Source: Amborella trichopoda (Eukaryota; Streptophyta; Magnoliopsida; Amborellales; Amborellaceae). Taken from it: a stretch of 64,000 nt of DNA. Shown piece after piece: positions 1 through 11,319 of the stretch. How positions within the stretch are numbered: the first letter of the stretch is position 1; each line of letters opens with the position of its first letter. Below the pieces are notes generated by a model. That model had not been told where the DNA came from. It made no database searches and saw only the letters and a program-made list of their open reading frames with translations. A program made the position numbers and the translations under genes. The stretch is from the NCBI RefSeq assembly GCF_000471905.2, contig NW_006500346.1:1686288-1750287 (forward strand), written 5' to 3'.

Positions 1-31
1 TACGTAGTACGTAGTACTATACTAGTAGTAT

Positions 32-62
<31 letters not shown>

Positions 63-78
63 GTATAGTAGAGTAGAG

Positions 79-109
<31 letters not shown>

Positions 110-110
110 G
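1..110. repeat. (TA)n then (GA)n microsatellite at window edge
   Basis: An irregular TACGTAGTAC/TAGTAG stretch leads into about 27 bases of TA repeat and about 40 bases of GA repeat. The block lies in the CRR1 intron downstream of the last exon seen here. The jumbled first 35 bases resemble poor consensus next to a low-complexity tract. Confidence 0.85.
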
Positions 111-143
111 TCTACAGTTTCATAACTTAGGAATTATACTTAC

Positions 144-3100
144 AGATGCATTCGGTCTGGATTCAACAATCTCCACATTGTTATAGTGAAAGGAAGCTGA
201 GATTGCAGCTTGCTGTAGAAGAACAGAGCCTATTGATAGAGTTGGGGCAATGAGGCATCCCTGAAACAAACCCAAGTAATGGGCGTTGCTTTACCGGTTA
301 TTGGAGAGAAGGTGAACAAATGGAAACATGAATTTTACAGTGTTTGGTTGAGAGAATTAATGGAGAAGCTCACCCAAGCTCACCATGCTGGCCTTCTCAC
401 AAAATGCAGAGAGTGCAGCTACTGTATCCAACTTCATTCCAGGCACATAAACAACGCTTCTCATGCCAAAGGCCGTAGCCTGGAGAGAGAGTCAAAAGTA
501 AGCTGTATTTCTTCTGAAGGAAGAAACAATACAGAAGGAGATGGAGGATTACAGACAGTAGCATGTCGTAAAACATATTGGATTAGCATTCTTCAGCATA
601 TGTTGCAGAGATAACTAGCACAGAGGATGAATACTTCAAAGAAAATTTTGGTTGGTTTAAAGTTTCATGCTTAGATAGAATTGCACAACTCTTGATTTGA
701 AAGCATTCTGATATAGACTGCGAAATAAGCACTCATTAAAAGAGAGTTTATTTTGTTCTCAAAAATAAAATCACTTCTCCGTAACAGTAAATCTACAGAA
801 GCCACAACCTGGCAGACATTCATCTTAGACCCCTTTTTCAAGCACTAGCTCAGATCAGATGAGGTAATGAATTTATATAAGATAGCCCCATTTACTGAGT
901 TGGACTTGCTTGAGTCACTCGGAACCAACACCCTGCAGGTTTTTTTATCATCCTGCCCGTTTTGGATGACCACGACACCTGTAACCAAGGGACTTGACCG
1001 ATTCTGCCCAGGTCGGTACAAAAAATAATAATTATAGTCCAAGTCTCGACCGGTCAGAATCGAGATCAACGTGCCAACTCACACCTGCCCCTTGAGCGAT
1101 TCTGTATTTAAAAAACACTGCTAAAACCACCAGAGAGAGCCCTTGTCCGATCTGTGTTTTTGAACTTTGCTAAACGCTATCAGAAAGAGCCCTTTTTCGA
1201 TTTCATATTTTTAAATTGTTAAAACCAATCAGGGAGAGAGAGAGAGAGAGACCAACCAACCTGTTTCACATTGTCATAGACAGTTGAAGGTTCAGTGAAA
1301 TCTACTACGACGCCGGTTGCTTGTGACTGCATGTGAGATTCAAAGATAAAACATATTAAGCATCAACAATTGGCAAGAGAAACTGACATAAACAAGGATG
1401 AAGGGCAATAAATAAGGGGAAAAAACTGAGTAAAAACACTAACCTGAGATATAGAACCCAAAACCATAGTTAAATCACTAAGTATAGGAATCTCCAGAGG
1501 CTCCTCCATGCCAGATACCTGATCAGAATCATAATATCAGTAACATCAATTCGAAAGTGACAAAGAAAATGAAGATTAAATTCTATATTCATTTCGACAC
1601 AATGATAATGGTAGTTGTCGTGGTAGCGGTTGTAGTGGTGATAGTAGTAGCATTGATACAATAGCAACAGTAGCAGCAGCCAGCAATATAGTAGTACTAG
1701 AGATGGTCTACAAGAGAGCATTTATCTCTTGTACATGGAGGTCATAATCATTCTCACTCATTAGATGTTAAATTAGATGGTTTGGAGTGGATCATGAAAT
1801 CCAAAAATATTATTTTTGAAACTCGGTAGACAATCCCAATACTAAGCATAGGAGTTGGACAAGTAGTTGCACTGGTAGTGAAAATATGGTCATACTAGAC
1901 GTAGTAGTCACTACCAAATGACACATCCGTCGCATGAACCTTTAATTTATGAAATTCATAAATGAATTTTGAATTTTTTTGCTGCATCTTTACTGATTAA
2001 GTCATTTTATTTAAAATCAGACTTTCCAAATATTCTTAAACTAATATATAACATTTCTTTACATCTAGATTTGGTTTTAGAAATAATAAATTTAAAATAG
2101 AGATTTGAAATTTAAGGAAAGACACGAGACAGAAGTCCTACTTTTCATGCAATTTTGAAAGACAGAATCTTGGAACTAATTGGAATTAGATATGGATATA
2201 GGCTTATTGGGTTGTCTTCATAGAGCGATTGTAGTTGAATGTGAGGATAGAGATGGTCTAAGATTTATAAAGTTATTCATTCTCCTCAAGAGATTTATGG
2301 AAAATTAAAGACAAATAAAGAGTAAAAAATCAGTTTCCTACTTACTCCCTTTAGTAATATCAATGTTTTGGAAATCACCTCCTAGGCCGGTAACTTGGCC
2401 AAGTCCGACTGAACTCAGCCAAGTTATTGGGGCGTGGGTACCCAACTCGCCCCTAACTTGCCTCACCGAGTTCCATATCGGTGAGTAATAATAAATATTA
2501 GAAGATACTACATGTCGGTAGTCATTGTTTGAAAACTCAACGAATCCGAATCGGACACACTAGAGTTACTCATACTCCATAAGCTGCCGACTCTGAAACC
2601 AAAACCATGAGAACCGGCCGTCGGTTCAGGCAAGTTTTTGTTAATCGTTTTAGAAGTCACCCAAGTCTCCATCAGACTCGGACGAGTCAAGTTGCCTCGG
2701 TTTGGCTTGGGACCCTAGCGAGCCCTGACCCAAGTCATTGCTTTAAAGCACTGGTAGTAGTAGTAGTAACCTTTCCAGCATCTTGTCCTATGAGAACGGT
2801 ATCAACTGCACCAGCCACCTCCATTCCTCGGGCTTTGGTCACTGCAACTATTGCAGCCTTGCCAATTTCCTTTGTTGCACCATTGATGATCACCTAAGCA
2901 AAAATAGAAAACAAAAACTTCAAAGTAAAAATCAACAACAACCGAAAAAACCCAAGAAATATGTAGAAAAAAGAGGGAGAATGACCACCTATTTATAAAT
3001 AACTACACAAATGACCATAAATACTTTAAAAAGCCAATAAAATATTTAACATGTGAGTTACTCATGAATTGGGAACTAAAATAATGTGCATAGGAATTGG

Positions 3101-3769
3101 AGAAAAAATCCAAGAAAAAACGGTCCAAATATTGGGTTGCATTTAGTCTTATGTGAATTAGAAAAATTAATTCACAAAAAAAAAAAAAAAAAGGGAGAAA
3201 ATTTAGTATTTCAACCACCTAAAAATTGAATACAAAAGAAATAAATTTGCCAAAATAGAAAGCAGAAATAACATTAGTATGATATGAAGAATAAAGAAAA
3301 AGAAATTAAAAGATCACGACTAAGAGCAATAAAATTAGAAAATACAAGAGGGAAAAAATCCAATATCTATAACAGGAAAAAAACCCAAAACCATAAGCTA
3401 AGCATCAGAGACAAGAGTAGTTGTCATCAAAATGAAAAAAAAATAAAAACATCAGAGAAAATATAGTAACCATAAATATTCAAAAAATAGATGAAATACA
3501 TGGAAAAGATTAACTATACGAAAAAAAGAAAAATTCAGATTCACAAAATGTAAAAACCCATAAAAAATGTTTTTTTTTTTTTTGATCGATAACTTACTGA
3601 ACCCATCAAAGATTTAATGAATATTTGGCTTAATATCTGGAATTTCAGCATAAAAATGCAACTTGGGTACCTTGATATTGTTGGATTTGGGAGTTTGGAT
3701 TGAGCATTGGACCAGAGAATTGCTTATTTTATGGGTTCGAATTTGTAAAGGGATACAAGAAGCCGCCAT
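144..3769 (-). CDS. CRR1: CRR1-type chloroplast NDH assembly factor, 5' part (dihydrodipicolinate-reductase-like)
   Basis: Six exons are visible on the minus strand: 3671-3769, 2771-2893, 1444-1518, 1261-1326, 384-479 and 144-260. All are multiples of three, all introns are phase 0 and have GT-AG ends, and together they give 192 residues. Exon 1 starts at ATG 3769 and encodes a short, Ser/Thr-containing N-terminus that fits a plastid transit peptide. Exon 2 carries the nucleotide-binding start ([24 protein letters not shown]). Exon 4 has the DapB-like [17 protein letters not shown]. Exon 5 gives [14 protein letters not shown], and exon 6 [19 protein letters not shown] followed by [15 protein letters not shown]. 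This is the pattern of CHLORORESPIRATORY REDUCTION 1, a stromal relative of bacterial DapB needed to assemble the chloroplast NDH complex rather than for lysine synthesis (family knowledge). The family is about 300 residues, so roughly 100 C-terminal residues lie beyond the left edge. A true lysine-pathway DapB is less likely given the plant CRR1 wording of the motifs. Confidence 0.93.
1519..2770. other. CRR1 intron 2 contents: MITE fragment and GC-richer repeat
   Basis: At 1712-1845 there is a partial copy of MITE family B (see 30991), recognisable by TTTATCTCTTGTACATGGAG and the closing TAGACAATCC. The stretch 2385-2760 is GC-richer and contains repeated CGAGT/AACTTGGCC-like words also seen near 56.6, 61.4 and 62.0 kb, so it is probably another dispersed element of unknown class. 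No coding capacity is recognised. Confidence 0.5.
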
Positions 3770-4524
3770 TGCAATATGTGCAAAGCTTACAGTGACTGTG
3801 AAGTGTGAAGTAGTTTGATAAGATAAGTAGGACTACCCAAAAACTGTCCATATCTATCTTCTCAAAGACGGTTTTACCCATACTGTTTTGTAATAGGGAA
3901 AGGAGAAGGAATTGATATAAAACACATCCTGTGAATGTCACGCCATATGTCGTCTTCACCCTTTGATTTACAACAGTGGACGGTAGAGATGAATGAGTGC
4001 ATTTACTATACTCCTGTGTGAGGAGACTTAGGAATATTTTTTATTCTAAAATTTTGGAAACTATTTAAAAATCATCATATTGAAAAATCATTATATTTAG
4101 AACAGGCTTGTGGCCTTCCAACCCCAGGATACTTTCATCATTTGGCATGCCCTACTTAACTGGGGCCAAATTACCAAATGCTTCTAGTTCCAAGTTCCCA
4201 ATTTTGAATAGGGACCATATGGTTAATTGTCACCATAATTTTAAGAAGGTATACGAGTGAAATGGAATTTTTAAAATAATAATTTTAATATTAAATGGGA
4301 TGATTTGATCACCTTAATAATTTTATAAAGTGATTTAACTATTTAATTAATATTTTTCAGAAAAAATACGGCTTCAAAAAGTAATCCAATCATTTCCTCT
4401 AAATGACTAACTCTTGATTTTAAGCACATGAGATTTAAGAGCTGAAAAGCTTTTGTTTGTTTCTTCTCGATTTTTTATATGGCGAATTAAAAATGATTTG
4501 AAATTTTTCGCATTAGAAAAAACA
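3770..4524. other. CRR1 upstream region, no gene seen
   Basis: This is the 5' flank of CRR1, read on the minus strand. It is AT-rich. I see no other gene, no clear TATA box and no repeat I can place. Confidence 0.5.
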
Positions 4525-4752
4525 TAGATCGTCTATAAATAAACCATTTATCTTTTGTACATGTAGGTCACTAACATTCCCACTCGTTAAATATCAAATT
4601 GGATGGTTTGGGAAGAGCCACGAAATCTAAGAAATTTTATTTTGGAACTTTGTGTCTATTCAATGACACTTTTAAAACTACCAATTTTGAAACTTAACAG
4701 AGAAAAATAATTGTGATCTCCATATACAAAAGATAAATGGACTCTTTCAAAC
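4525..4752. mobile_element. MITE, family B copy
   Basis: About 230 bases with imperfect terminal inverted repeats: one end reads GTCTATAAATAAACCATTT and ATCTTTTGTACATGTAGGTC, the other ATCTCCATATACAAAAGATAAATGG. The inner words ATCAAATTGGATGGTTTGGG and TTGTGTCTATTCAATGACAC recur in the copies at 17884, 29837 and 30991. It has no coding capacity. Confidence 0.65.
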
Positions 4753-5257
4753 CAGTTATTTGGTAGCGGATATAGACTTCGAAGATAATCAATTTTAAAA
4801 AATCTATAAGGCGTGTTCGTTTACTGGAAGCTGTGACTTGCATTACTATTGCATTTCCGACATTTGTTTGTGGGAAGTGCAATGTTAATTTGAAAGTCAT
4901 AGCTTCTTGCAGTTAATTTGAAAGTCACATCTTCCGAATCAACATAAAAAAGATCTTATTTGGGAAACGCGTGGCTTCCATCAATTGCCACAGAAGCCAC
5001 GGTTTCCAAAGTGCATGGAATACATGGACAAGGCTTTGGCAGCCCCCTCTTCCATGAAACAAATGCCCCCTTGGTTCCTATGCACCTTGGGATAGGATAT
5101 GGAAAAATTTAGAAAAACTATATGTTCTCATGCATACATGAACCCTCTGGAAAAGCTTCATCTTGGAGAATTTTTAAAACCCCAAATTTTAGGATATTCA
5201 AAAAAAGAAAGAAAAAAAGGACATAAGCCTAGTATACTTGTCTTAAGGATAAATGGA

Positions 5258-5490
5258 GGGAAAAGTATATAATGAGACAATTTACCTTAGTAAAAGGTGG
5301 TCACAATTAATCTTGATCATTGGATATAAAATTGGGTAGATGCATTTATTGTATTGACCAAACTCAAAGTTCTAAAGAAATTTTCTTGTACTTTATTAAA
5401 CAATCAAGCGATTAGATTTTACATCAGATGGTTATAATTAATTTTCACCTCCTAGTATGAAAAGTAAATGGTCTCATTCTATGCAATCCT
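5258..5490. mobile_element. MITE, family A copy
   Basis: The left end GGGAAAAGTATATAATGAGA is matched in inverse by the right end AAATGGTCTCATTCTATGCA. The inner signature is GGTGGTCACAATTAATCTTG then ATCATTGGATATAAAATTGG. The same design recurs at 19859, 20365, 32413 and 62591, so this is a dispersed non-autonomous family of about 235 bases. Confidence 0.75.
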
Positions 5491-6442
5491 TAAGGGCGCG
5501 TTTGTTTTTCTGAATGATTTCTTTCAAATTTTTTCAAAGTTCCACGTTTGACATGCGGTTTCCATCTAAAAGTTCATAAAATAATCTGCCAACAAAGTTC
5601 ACATGCATTTGTTAAAACATAAAAGAGTAATTTCTTAAGGTGGTAGGAATATAATATTTCATAACATTTTTGTTCATCACTATTCACTATGCATAATATA
5701 AATGCTGGAAAAAGTTTATATAAGGTTTCAACCTTAAAATGTAGAATTATAGATGCACTTTAAAAATCCATTGGAAAAAGTTGTTTTAATGTTGAAAAAA
5801 ACAACTAGTTGATCATATCGACATCAAGATGTATGAAAATGAAGAAAAGAAAAAAAGATTTTGAGTCCCAAAAATACTGCATCTTGCAATACATTATCTA
5901 GACTGTCCATTGTCAAGATTTTTATATGATTATAAATTTAAAATTTTATAATTGGATATGAAAATAGAGATAATCATAAGAATTTTTTTTCACCAAAATT
6001 ATATTTTATGATAAAATTTGGAAGTGCGCCTTAATTGAATTGTTTAAAGTTGCAACCTTATCGAAACCACACCCATACATAATATTAGTATTATTAATAT
6101 CAATATATATAATATATAACTATCTTATATTGAACTATATATTGTATATAATATATATTTATTATATGAAATATTATAATATATATACATATTATAATAT
6201 ATAAATATAATGTATATTTATCATATTAAATATAAATATCTTATATTATATTACAATAAATATTATCTTATATATTATATAATACAAATATATTTTATTA
6301 AAATATATAAAATACATTATATTATATACTATATTATATTATATATTTATATTTATGGTGTTAATATATTATATTATAATATACTTTAACAAAACATTCA
6401 ACTCTCTAAAAGATATATTTAAAAAAAAATAAACGCGCCTTA
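5491..6442. mobile_element. Non-autonomous hAT-like element with nested MITE C
   Basis: The ends TAAGGGCGCGTTTG and AAACGCGCCTTA are inverted repeats of the kind seen on plant hAT-derived elements. No transposase reading frame is present. The interior holds a family C MITE (5708-6073) and then about 340 bases of almost pure A/T (6080-6420). I could not find a convincing 8-bp target duplication, so the class assignment is tentative. Confidence 0.5.
5708..6073. mobile_element. MITE, family C copy (nested in hAT-like element)
   Basis: The left end runs AAAGTTTATATAAGGTTTC. The right end runs GCGCCTTAATTGAATTGTTT then GTTGCAACCTTATCGAAACC. Inside are GTTGTTTTAATGTTG, TTGATCATATCGACATCAAG and a long TTTAAAATTTTATAATTGGA block shared by all family C copies. 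Confidence 0.75.
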
Positions 6443-7499
6443 AATATAATTATCGTTTTTAGACAATCAAATCTAAATATTTAAAAACTCAAAGTTTATT
6501 TTCTTCCAAAACATACTTCTCTGAGCTTTAAAGTGCGATTTAAAATTTCAAATCACAGAGATATTATAGGTATTTTACCCAAGAAAGAGTTTTCTGGCTA
6601 CATAGATCACAAATTGAGGGTCAAACACTGCGGCAAAGGTGCAAGGTTTTATGGCACATTTTATATGCGACATAAATTAAGGTGGAAGATATAAGTTTCT
6701 AGGAATAATCAGGTGTAAGGTGTAACCAATAAATTGTTGAGTGAATCTCCACCGTCGATTTTCGTTAACGCTCAATTCGATGCACGGTGGTCAAAAGTCA
6801 TTGGTAGGGCTGCGGGTCTATAACAATGCATATGAACTATCACATGAAAATGCAATTCCAACATTGAAAAGTATGCAAATTGCTCATCTCCACCTCAATA
6901 ATTATGGATTCATAAAACATAAATTTCAACCTAAAAGTAGTCCATCTTACAACAAATTTTACAGACCTCCCACTTCAAGTGTTTACAGATCTACTTGGTC
7001 CATCTTGCAGCATATTTTATGAAAATTTCACTTCAAGCCATCCATACATATAGCTTGTTTATCTTACAACACATTTTTATAGACCTTCTATTTCAAGTCT
7101 TCATGGATCCGCTAGACCTGTATAATTTATAGAGCTTTAGATTTCATAGTCAAACACAAAAATACTCATTTGCAAGCCATCATAAAGGGCTTTTTATTTT
7201 TATTTTATTTTTTTTTGCAAAAAAAATGAATCCCATGGTGGAAAATAGATGCGCAAGGCATCAAAATAGTTTTTTGTGCCAAAACTATGTTCCCCCCCTT
7301 AGGTTTTAGAGGCCCAACTTTACCAATTTTCATAAAACAACGGCCCAAAGAAAATTCGTACTAATACAAGTGGGAAAAGCTTGTGACCCCACCACCTTTA
7401 CTTAGATCTCTACATGCACTTCGATTTATAAATGGAGGTGTGTGCGGTGCATGCAAAATTGCATTGATGCATTTTAGTAGGACCAGCAATGGGCCATGC

Positions 7500-7855
7500 G
7501 GCCCGGCCGGTCAGTTAAAACGAGCCCCTCACCGTGCTATTAGAATCGGACCGGAGTTTTTAAAACCGATTCAATCACTAGTGGAATCAATTGGATGGGT
7601 TTTATAAAAGAGGGAAGAAAATATATAAATAATTTAAAAATATAAAAGATATTAAAAAAAAATTGCCCTACTTCATTTAGTTGATCGAACCTATTTAAAT
7701 TGACTGGTTTGACCATAAAAAACTGATCAGATATTGGTTTTGACTGATTTTTTATTAAGCTCAATATTTACCTTTTACCAGACCAATCAGAATACTAGTC
7801 ATCGATCCAACCCTTTGGATTACTGGTTCAATGCAGTGTTGACCTAATCAACAAA
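7500..7855. repeat. Dispersed repeat with ACCGGT/GACTGGTT words (family H)
   Basis: The block alternates GGACCGGAGTTTTTAAAACC, TGACTGGTTTGACC, CAGACCAATCAGAATACTAG and GGATTACTGGTTCAATGCAG around an AT-rich core. Similar word sets occur near 19245-19610 and 27370-28190. It is probably a non-autonomous DNA transposon family, but I cannot fix its ends. Confidence 0.4.
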
Positions 7856-7917
7856 ATGAAGCCAAAGGCCAGGGCATTTAGATCTCTACTTTCATTAATA
7901 TTTGTTAATTAAAAGAA

Positions 7918-8350
7918 AACGTTTATATAAGGTTGCAACTTCTTTTCTTTTTTTTTTACAGGAGATGTAAGGTTGCCACCTTAAAATGTAGAATTAAGGT
8001 GCACATCAAAAGTCCATCATAAAAGGTTGTTTTGATATTGGAAAACCATCTAATTGATCATCTCGACATCGAGATATATGAATCGGAAAAGAAAAAAAAC
8101 ATTTTGAGTCCTAAAAATAATGTATCTTACAACACATTATCTGGACCGTCAATTTTCTAGATTTTCAAGTGTTTCTAGATCTACGTGATTTGAACCATTT
8201 TTAGAGTTTAAAATTTTATAATTAGAGATGGAAATAGATACTTAAGTCATCCTAAAAAAAATTTATACTAAAATTATGTTTATGACAAGATTTGGAGGTG
8301 CGCCTTAATTTGATTGGTTAAGTCTGCAACCTTATACAAACAACACCCTT
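7918..8350. mobile_element. MITE, family C copy
   Basis: It starts ACGTTTATATAAGGTTGCAA, ends CAACCTTATACAAACAACAC, and holds the family C inner blocks (ATTGATCATCTCGACATCGA, GTGCGCCTTAATTTGATTGG). Near its left end a poly-T stretch is followed by a second GTAAGGTTGCCACC, which suggests a small internal duplication or insertion. Confidence 0.75.
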
Positions 8351-8751
8351 AACTAAATTGTACAAACATAGTGCAAAAAGTAAAAAGTTCGTAAAAGAAT
8401 GGGTGAAGCATAAGTCACATGTAGGGGAGTAAAACTCTAATAAAACTATACATCACGAGAAAAAAAAAGACAAATAAATGTGGACTTTTACGAGGTCTAC
8501 TTTCAATGCTTTTATTCTTTCACTTGAATTCTAATGCTTGTGAAGGAAGTTGATGAACAAATTTAAAAGATTATGTGCTCCTGGGAGTGTATTGTCCATT
8601 ATTGACTCTCTTAAGTAAAATTTTTATTTTGAAGTATTTTTAGGACTCTAAAATTTGGGGACGTAACATTTTCAACCGATCAACATACCTCGAAAAATAA
8701 ATAAATTGACATGTATACCATGCTCCTCGGGAAGTATACACAAGATACTTA

Positions 8752-9041
8752 CTCCCTCAGGTGGAAAAAAAATTGATCTAAATTTTGGGAGCTATCTAAA
8801 AATCACGAGATTGTTAGTTTCAAAAAAAAAAAATTGGGTTTTGAGTTTTCTAACACATAAATTTTATCCTTCAATTTTGGACAGACTCTATTCAATCTTA
8901 GACATTATATTTTTCTGAGCCTACGTAGAGTGAGGTTTAGATTTTTTTTTTTTTTTGAGATTAGCATATGGGTTCAAAATGTTAGATCCACAAAATTTGA
9001 AAACCTAAAATTACACCTAGATTGGGTTTTACTCGAGGGAG
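8752..9041. mobile_element. Stowaway-like MITE (Tc1/mariner type)
   Basis: The element begins CTCCCTCAGGTGG and ends CTCGAGGGAG. It is flanked on both sides by TA (8750-8751 and 9042-9043), the target duplication of Stowaway elements. It is 290 bases long, AT-rich inside and non-coding. Confidence 0.7.
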
Positions 9042-9261
9042 TAAATAGACAGTATAATCATGTGGAGGCACGAAATCTTTTGCCAAAATAAATAAATAAG
9101 TAAAATATATACATTCTACATGTGCTTGAAAAAAAAAGACCTAATATTGAAGAAATTTTTTCCCACTTTTTAACAATTAGGATCTTTGTCTTTAAGAATT
9201 CAAAGTCCAGTTTCGTACTGATCTATATGTTTAAAGTGGATCCCAATAAAGTTCTTAAAAG

Positions 9262-9650
9262 TAAAATGGTTTGATAGGGCTGCAGCCGTATCAAAATAAA
9301 CCATTGAAGATTGTAATTCAAGTGTTAGAAAACCTTTATATCGATCATTTTAGCTTAAACATTATGATTGTGAAGAAAAATTAGGATTTCAAGCTTTAAA
9401 AACAGTTTATATTGTAACAAATTATCTAGATCGTCCATTTCACCCAAAAAATAAGAGTTCATAGATCCACGAGATCTGGACATTTTTTTAGTTTCAAAAT
9501 TTATTTTCAGTATTGAAAATTAATTTTAGAAATCTCATTGTGATTTTTGTTGTTAAGAGTGCTTTTCGAACAAGGATTTGAGATAAGGCTTGACTTTGTT
9601 TTCACAAAGCCTCGGCTTTATAAAACCTTCGTCCTTCCTAAAAATGCTCT
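9262..9650. mobile_element. MITE related to family C
   Basis: One end reads AATGGTTTGATAGGGCTGCA and the other CAAAGCCTCGGCTTTATAAA. The middle has family C words (TCTAGATCGTCCATTTCACC, TTCATAGATCCACGAGATCT). A relative in the opposite orientation occupies 31805-32190 and closes with GCGGCCCTATCAAACCATTT. Confidence 0.55.
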
Positions 9651-10656
9651 TGTCCGAGGGGAATAGTGTGTATAGTGTTGCCGTGGGGGTCTGCTATATA
9701 CTCGCAAATAAAAATGAAAAGTGAGAGCTCTAGACAATAGAATTTTTGTAAAAGGGTGGACCAAATTTTGAACCCATACCCGGGGCCAGGTTGGGTCTAC
9801 ATGTTGGATTTTGGATCGCGTTCGGGTCTACTGCTACCCTAAGCAATGGGCCAAGCAGCTTGACTCGGAGCAGCCAAGGTCTTGGCTACTAAATTTGACT
9901 TGGCCTAAAACCTCTGCCCAGTAGCCGGACCAAGTTGGACCTAACCTGGGGCCATGGCTCAGTAGGCCCTCTCCAGACCCCTTGTTTTTGTTTTTTTTAG
10001 TATGTATCTGAAGTTTTGAACAGGATATATTTTTATTTGTAGTAGGCCTTACTTAGCTCAAACCATTAACATGGCTCGGTTGAGCATGTAACACCCCCAT
10101 ACCTAGTTACCACGTTATGGTTTTCAATCTTGTTGACACCACCGACTAGCACTTTCCAAAAAGCTAATTCCTTAATCAATATGAAAAAATGGGTAGGGAA
10201 TTGTCTTCTCCACTGAATTACCCAGAAAAAATAATAATAGGAAGAAGAACATGGCCTCATAACCGAAAACCAAAGTCAAGCCTGGTCTGAACTAGGCCTA
10301 CAGGGTACAGAGCCGGGCTAGCCCGGACCCAAGCCCAGCCAATTGCCACCATTATTGTGACCCTGGCCCTCGAAAGAGAGGGAGAACTCATGGCCATGGC
10401 CATGGCCATGGCCTGGATGAGAGGGAGAGAGAGGTTTGGACCAGCATAGTCATGGCCAGGCTGTGCAGCTGGTGGCCCTCCAAATAAATGTTGAAAAAGG
10501 CTCACCATCGTTCTTTGACTTCATATTTGTATTATAACATTTCTAGGAGTTCTCCTCTAAAGCACGTGCCGGGACCTCTATTGGTGGGAAGAGAAGAAGA
10601 CAAAAAGCAAACCGCTTTTAAATTGTTTGAAACATTCAAAGAGAAAGAGAAATGTC
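9651..10656. other. Intergenic; short GC-richer tract, no gene
   Basis: This stretch is mainly unremarkable. The piece 10381-10415 repeats CCATGG four times. The short minus-strand reading frames over 10066-10508 do not resemble any protein and carry that repeat as alternating Met-Ala, so I do not call them genes. Confidence 0.5.
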
Positions 10657-10706
10657 ATTAGAGAGAGAGAGAGAGATTATAATCAAGAGTAGAGAGAGAG
10701 AGAGGG
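10657..10706. repeat. (GA)n microsatellites
   Basis: There are two GA runs of about 16 to 18 bases separated by TTATAATCAAGAGTA. Confidence 0.85.
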
Positions 10707-10803
10707 CAAGTGTTACAGCATGTCTCCAGGGCATGACACAGTTAACGGAATCAAATAGTCAACCGAAGGTGCCTTAATATGGTTAATAACTGAAATATAA
10801 AAA

Positions 10804-11208
10804 GGGTACGGTTTGTATAAGGCCGAGGCCCTAAACAATCAAAGTAGGGCACACCTTTAAATATTGTCGAAATATGTTGTTTCAGTATCAAAAATCTTTA
10901 TGATGGCCTGAAAATTTATTTTTGTCTCTAATTATAAAATTTAAAATTTAAAAATAAAATCGATTGAGTAGATATACAAACACTTGAAAATATTGAAAAT
11001 TGACAATCTAAATAATAATGCACTATTTTAAATCTATTTTTTCTCATGTCGATACTTCTTGAGGTGAAGACGATCAAATTGAAGGTTTTTCATCATCAAA
11101 ATAATCTTTTCTAATGAATTTTTGAGAGGCGCCTTACTTTGCTTGTTTAGGGCATGGGTAATCAATTTTTGAGAGGCGCCTTACTTTGCTTGTTTAGGGC
11201 ATGTGTGA
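10804..11208. mobile_element. MITE, family C copy with a duplicated end
   Basis: The left terminus is GGGTACGGTTTGTATAAGGC then CCTAAACAATCAAAGTAGGG. The right terminus GGCGCCTTACTTTGCTTGTT TAGGGCATG occurs twice in tandem (11117-11156 and 11164-11203). Outside it, both flanks carry a related GCATGTCTCCAGGGCA block (10722 and 11212). Confidence 0.75.
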
Positions 11209-11319
11209 CCGCATGTCTCCAGGGCAAGACCCAGATGAAACCAACCTTCCTTTAGAGGAATCAAATAGTAAACCCAAAAATTATTTTAATGCCTTAAATG
11301 GGTTAATGACTATAATATA

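Noticed and set aside
10257..10508. 83-codon minus-strand frame with a Met-Ala repeat
   Set aside because: The repeat comes from CCATGG units and the rest matches nothing.
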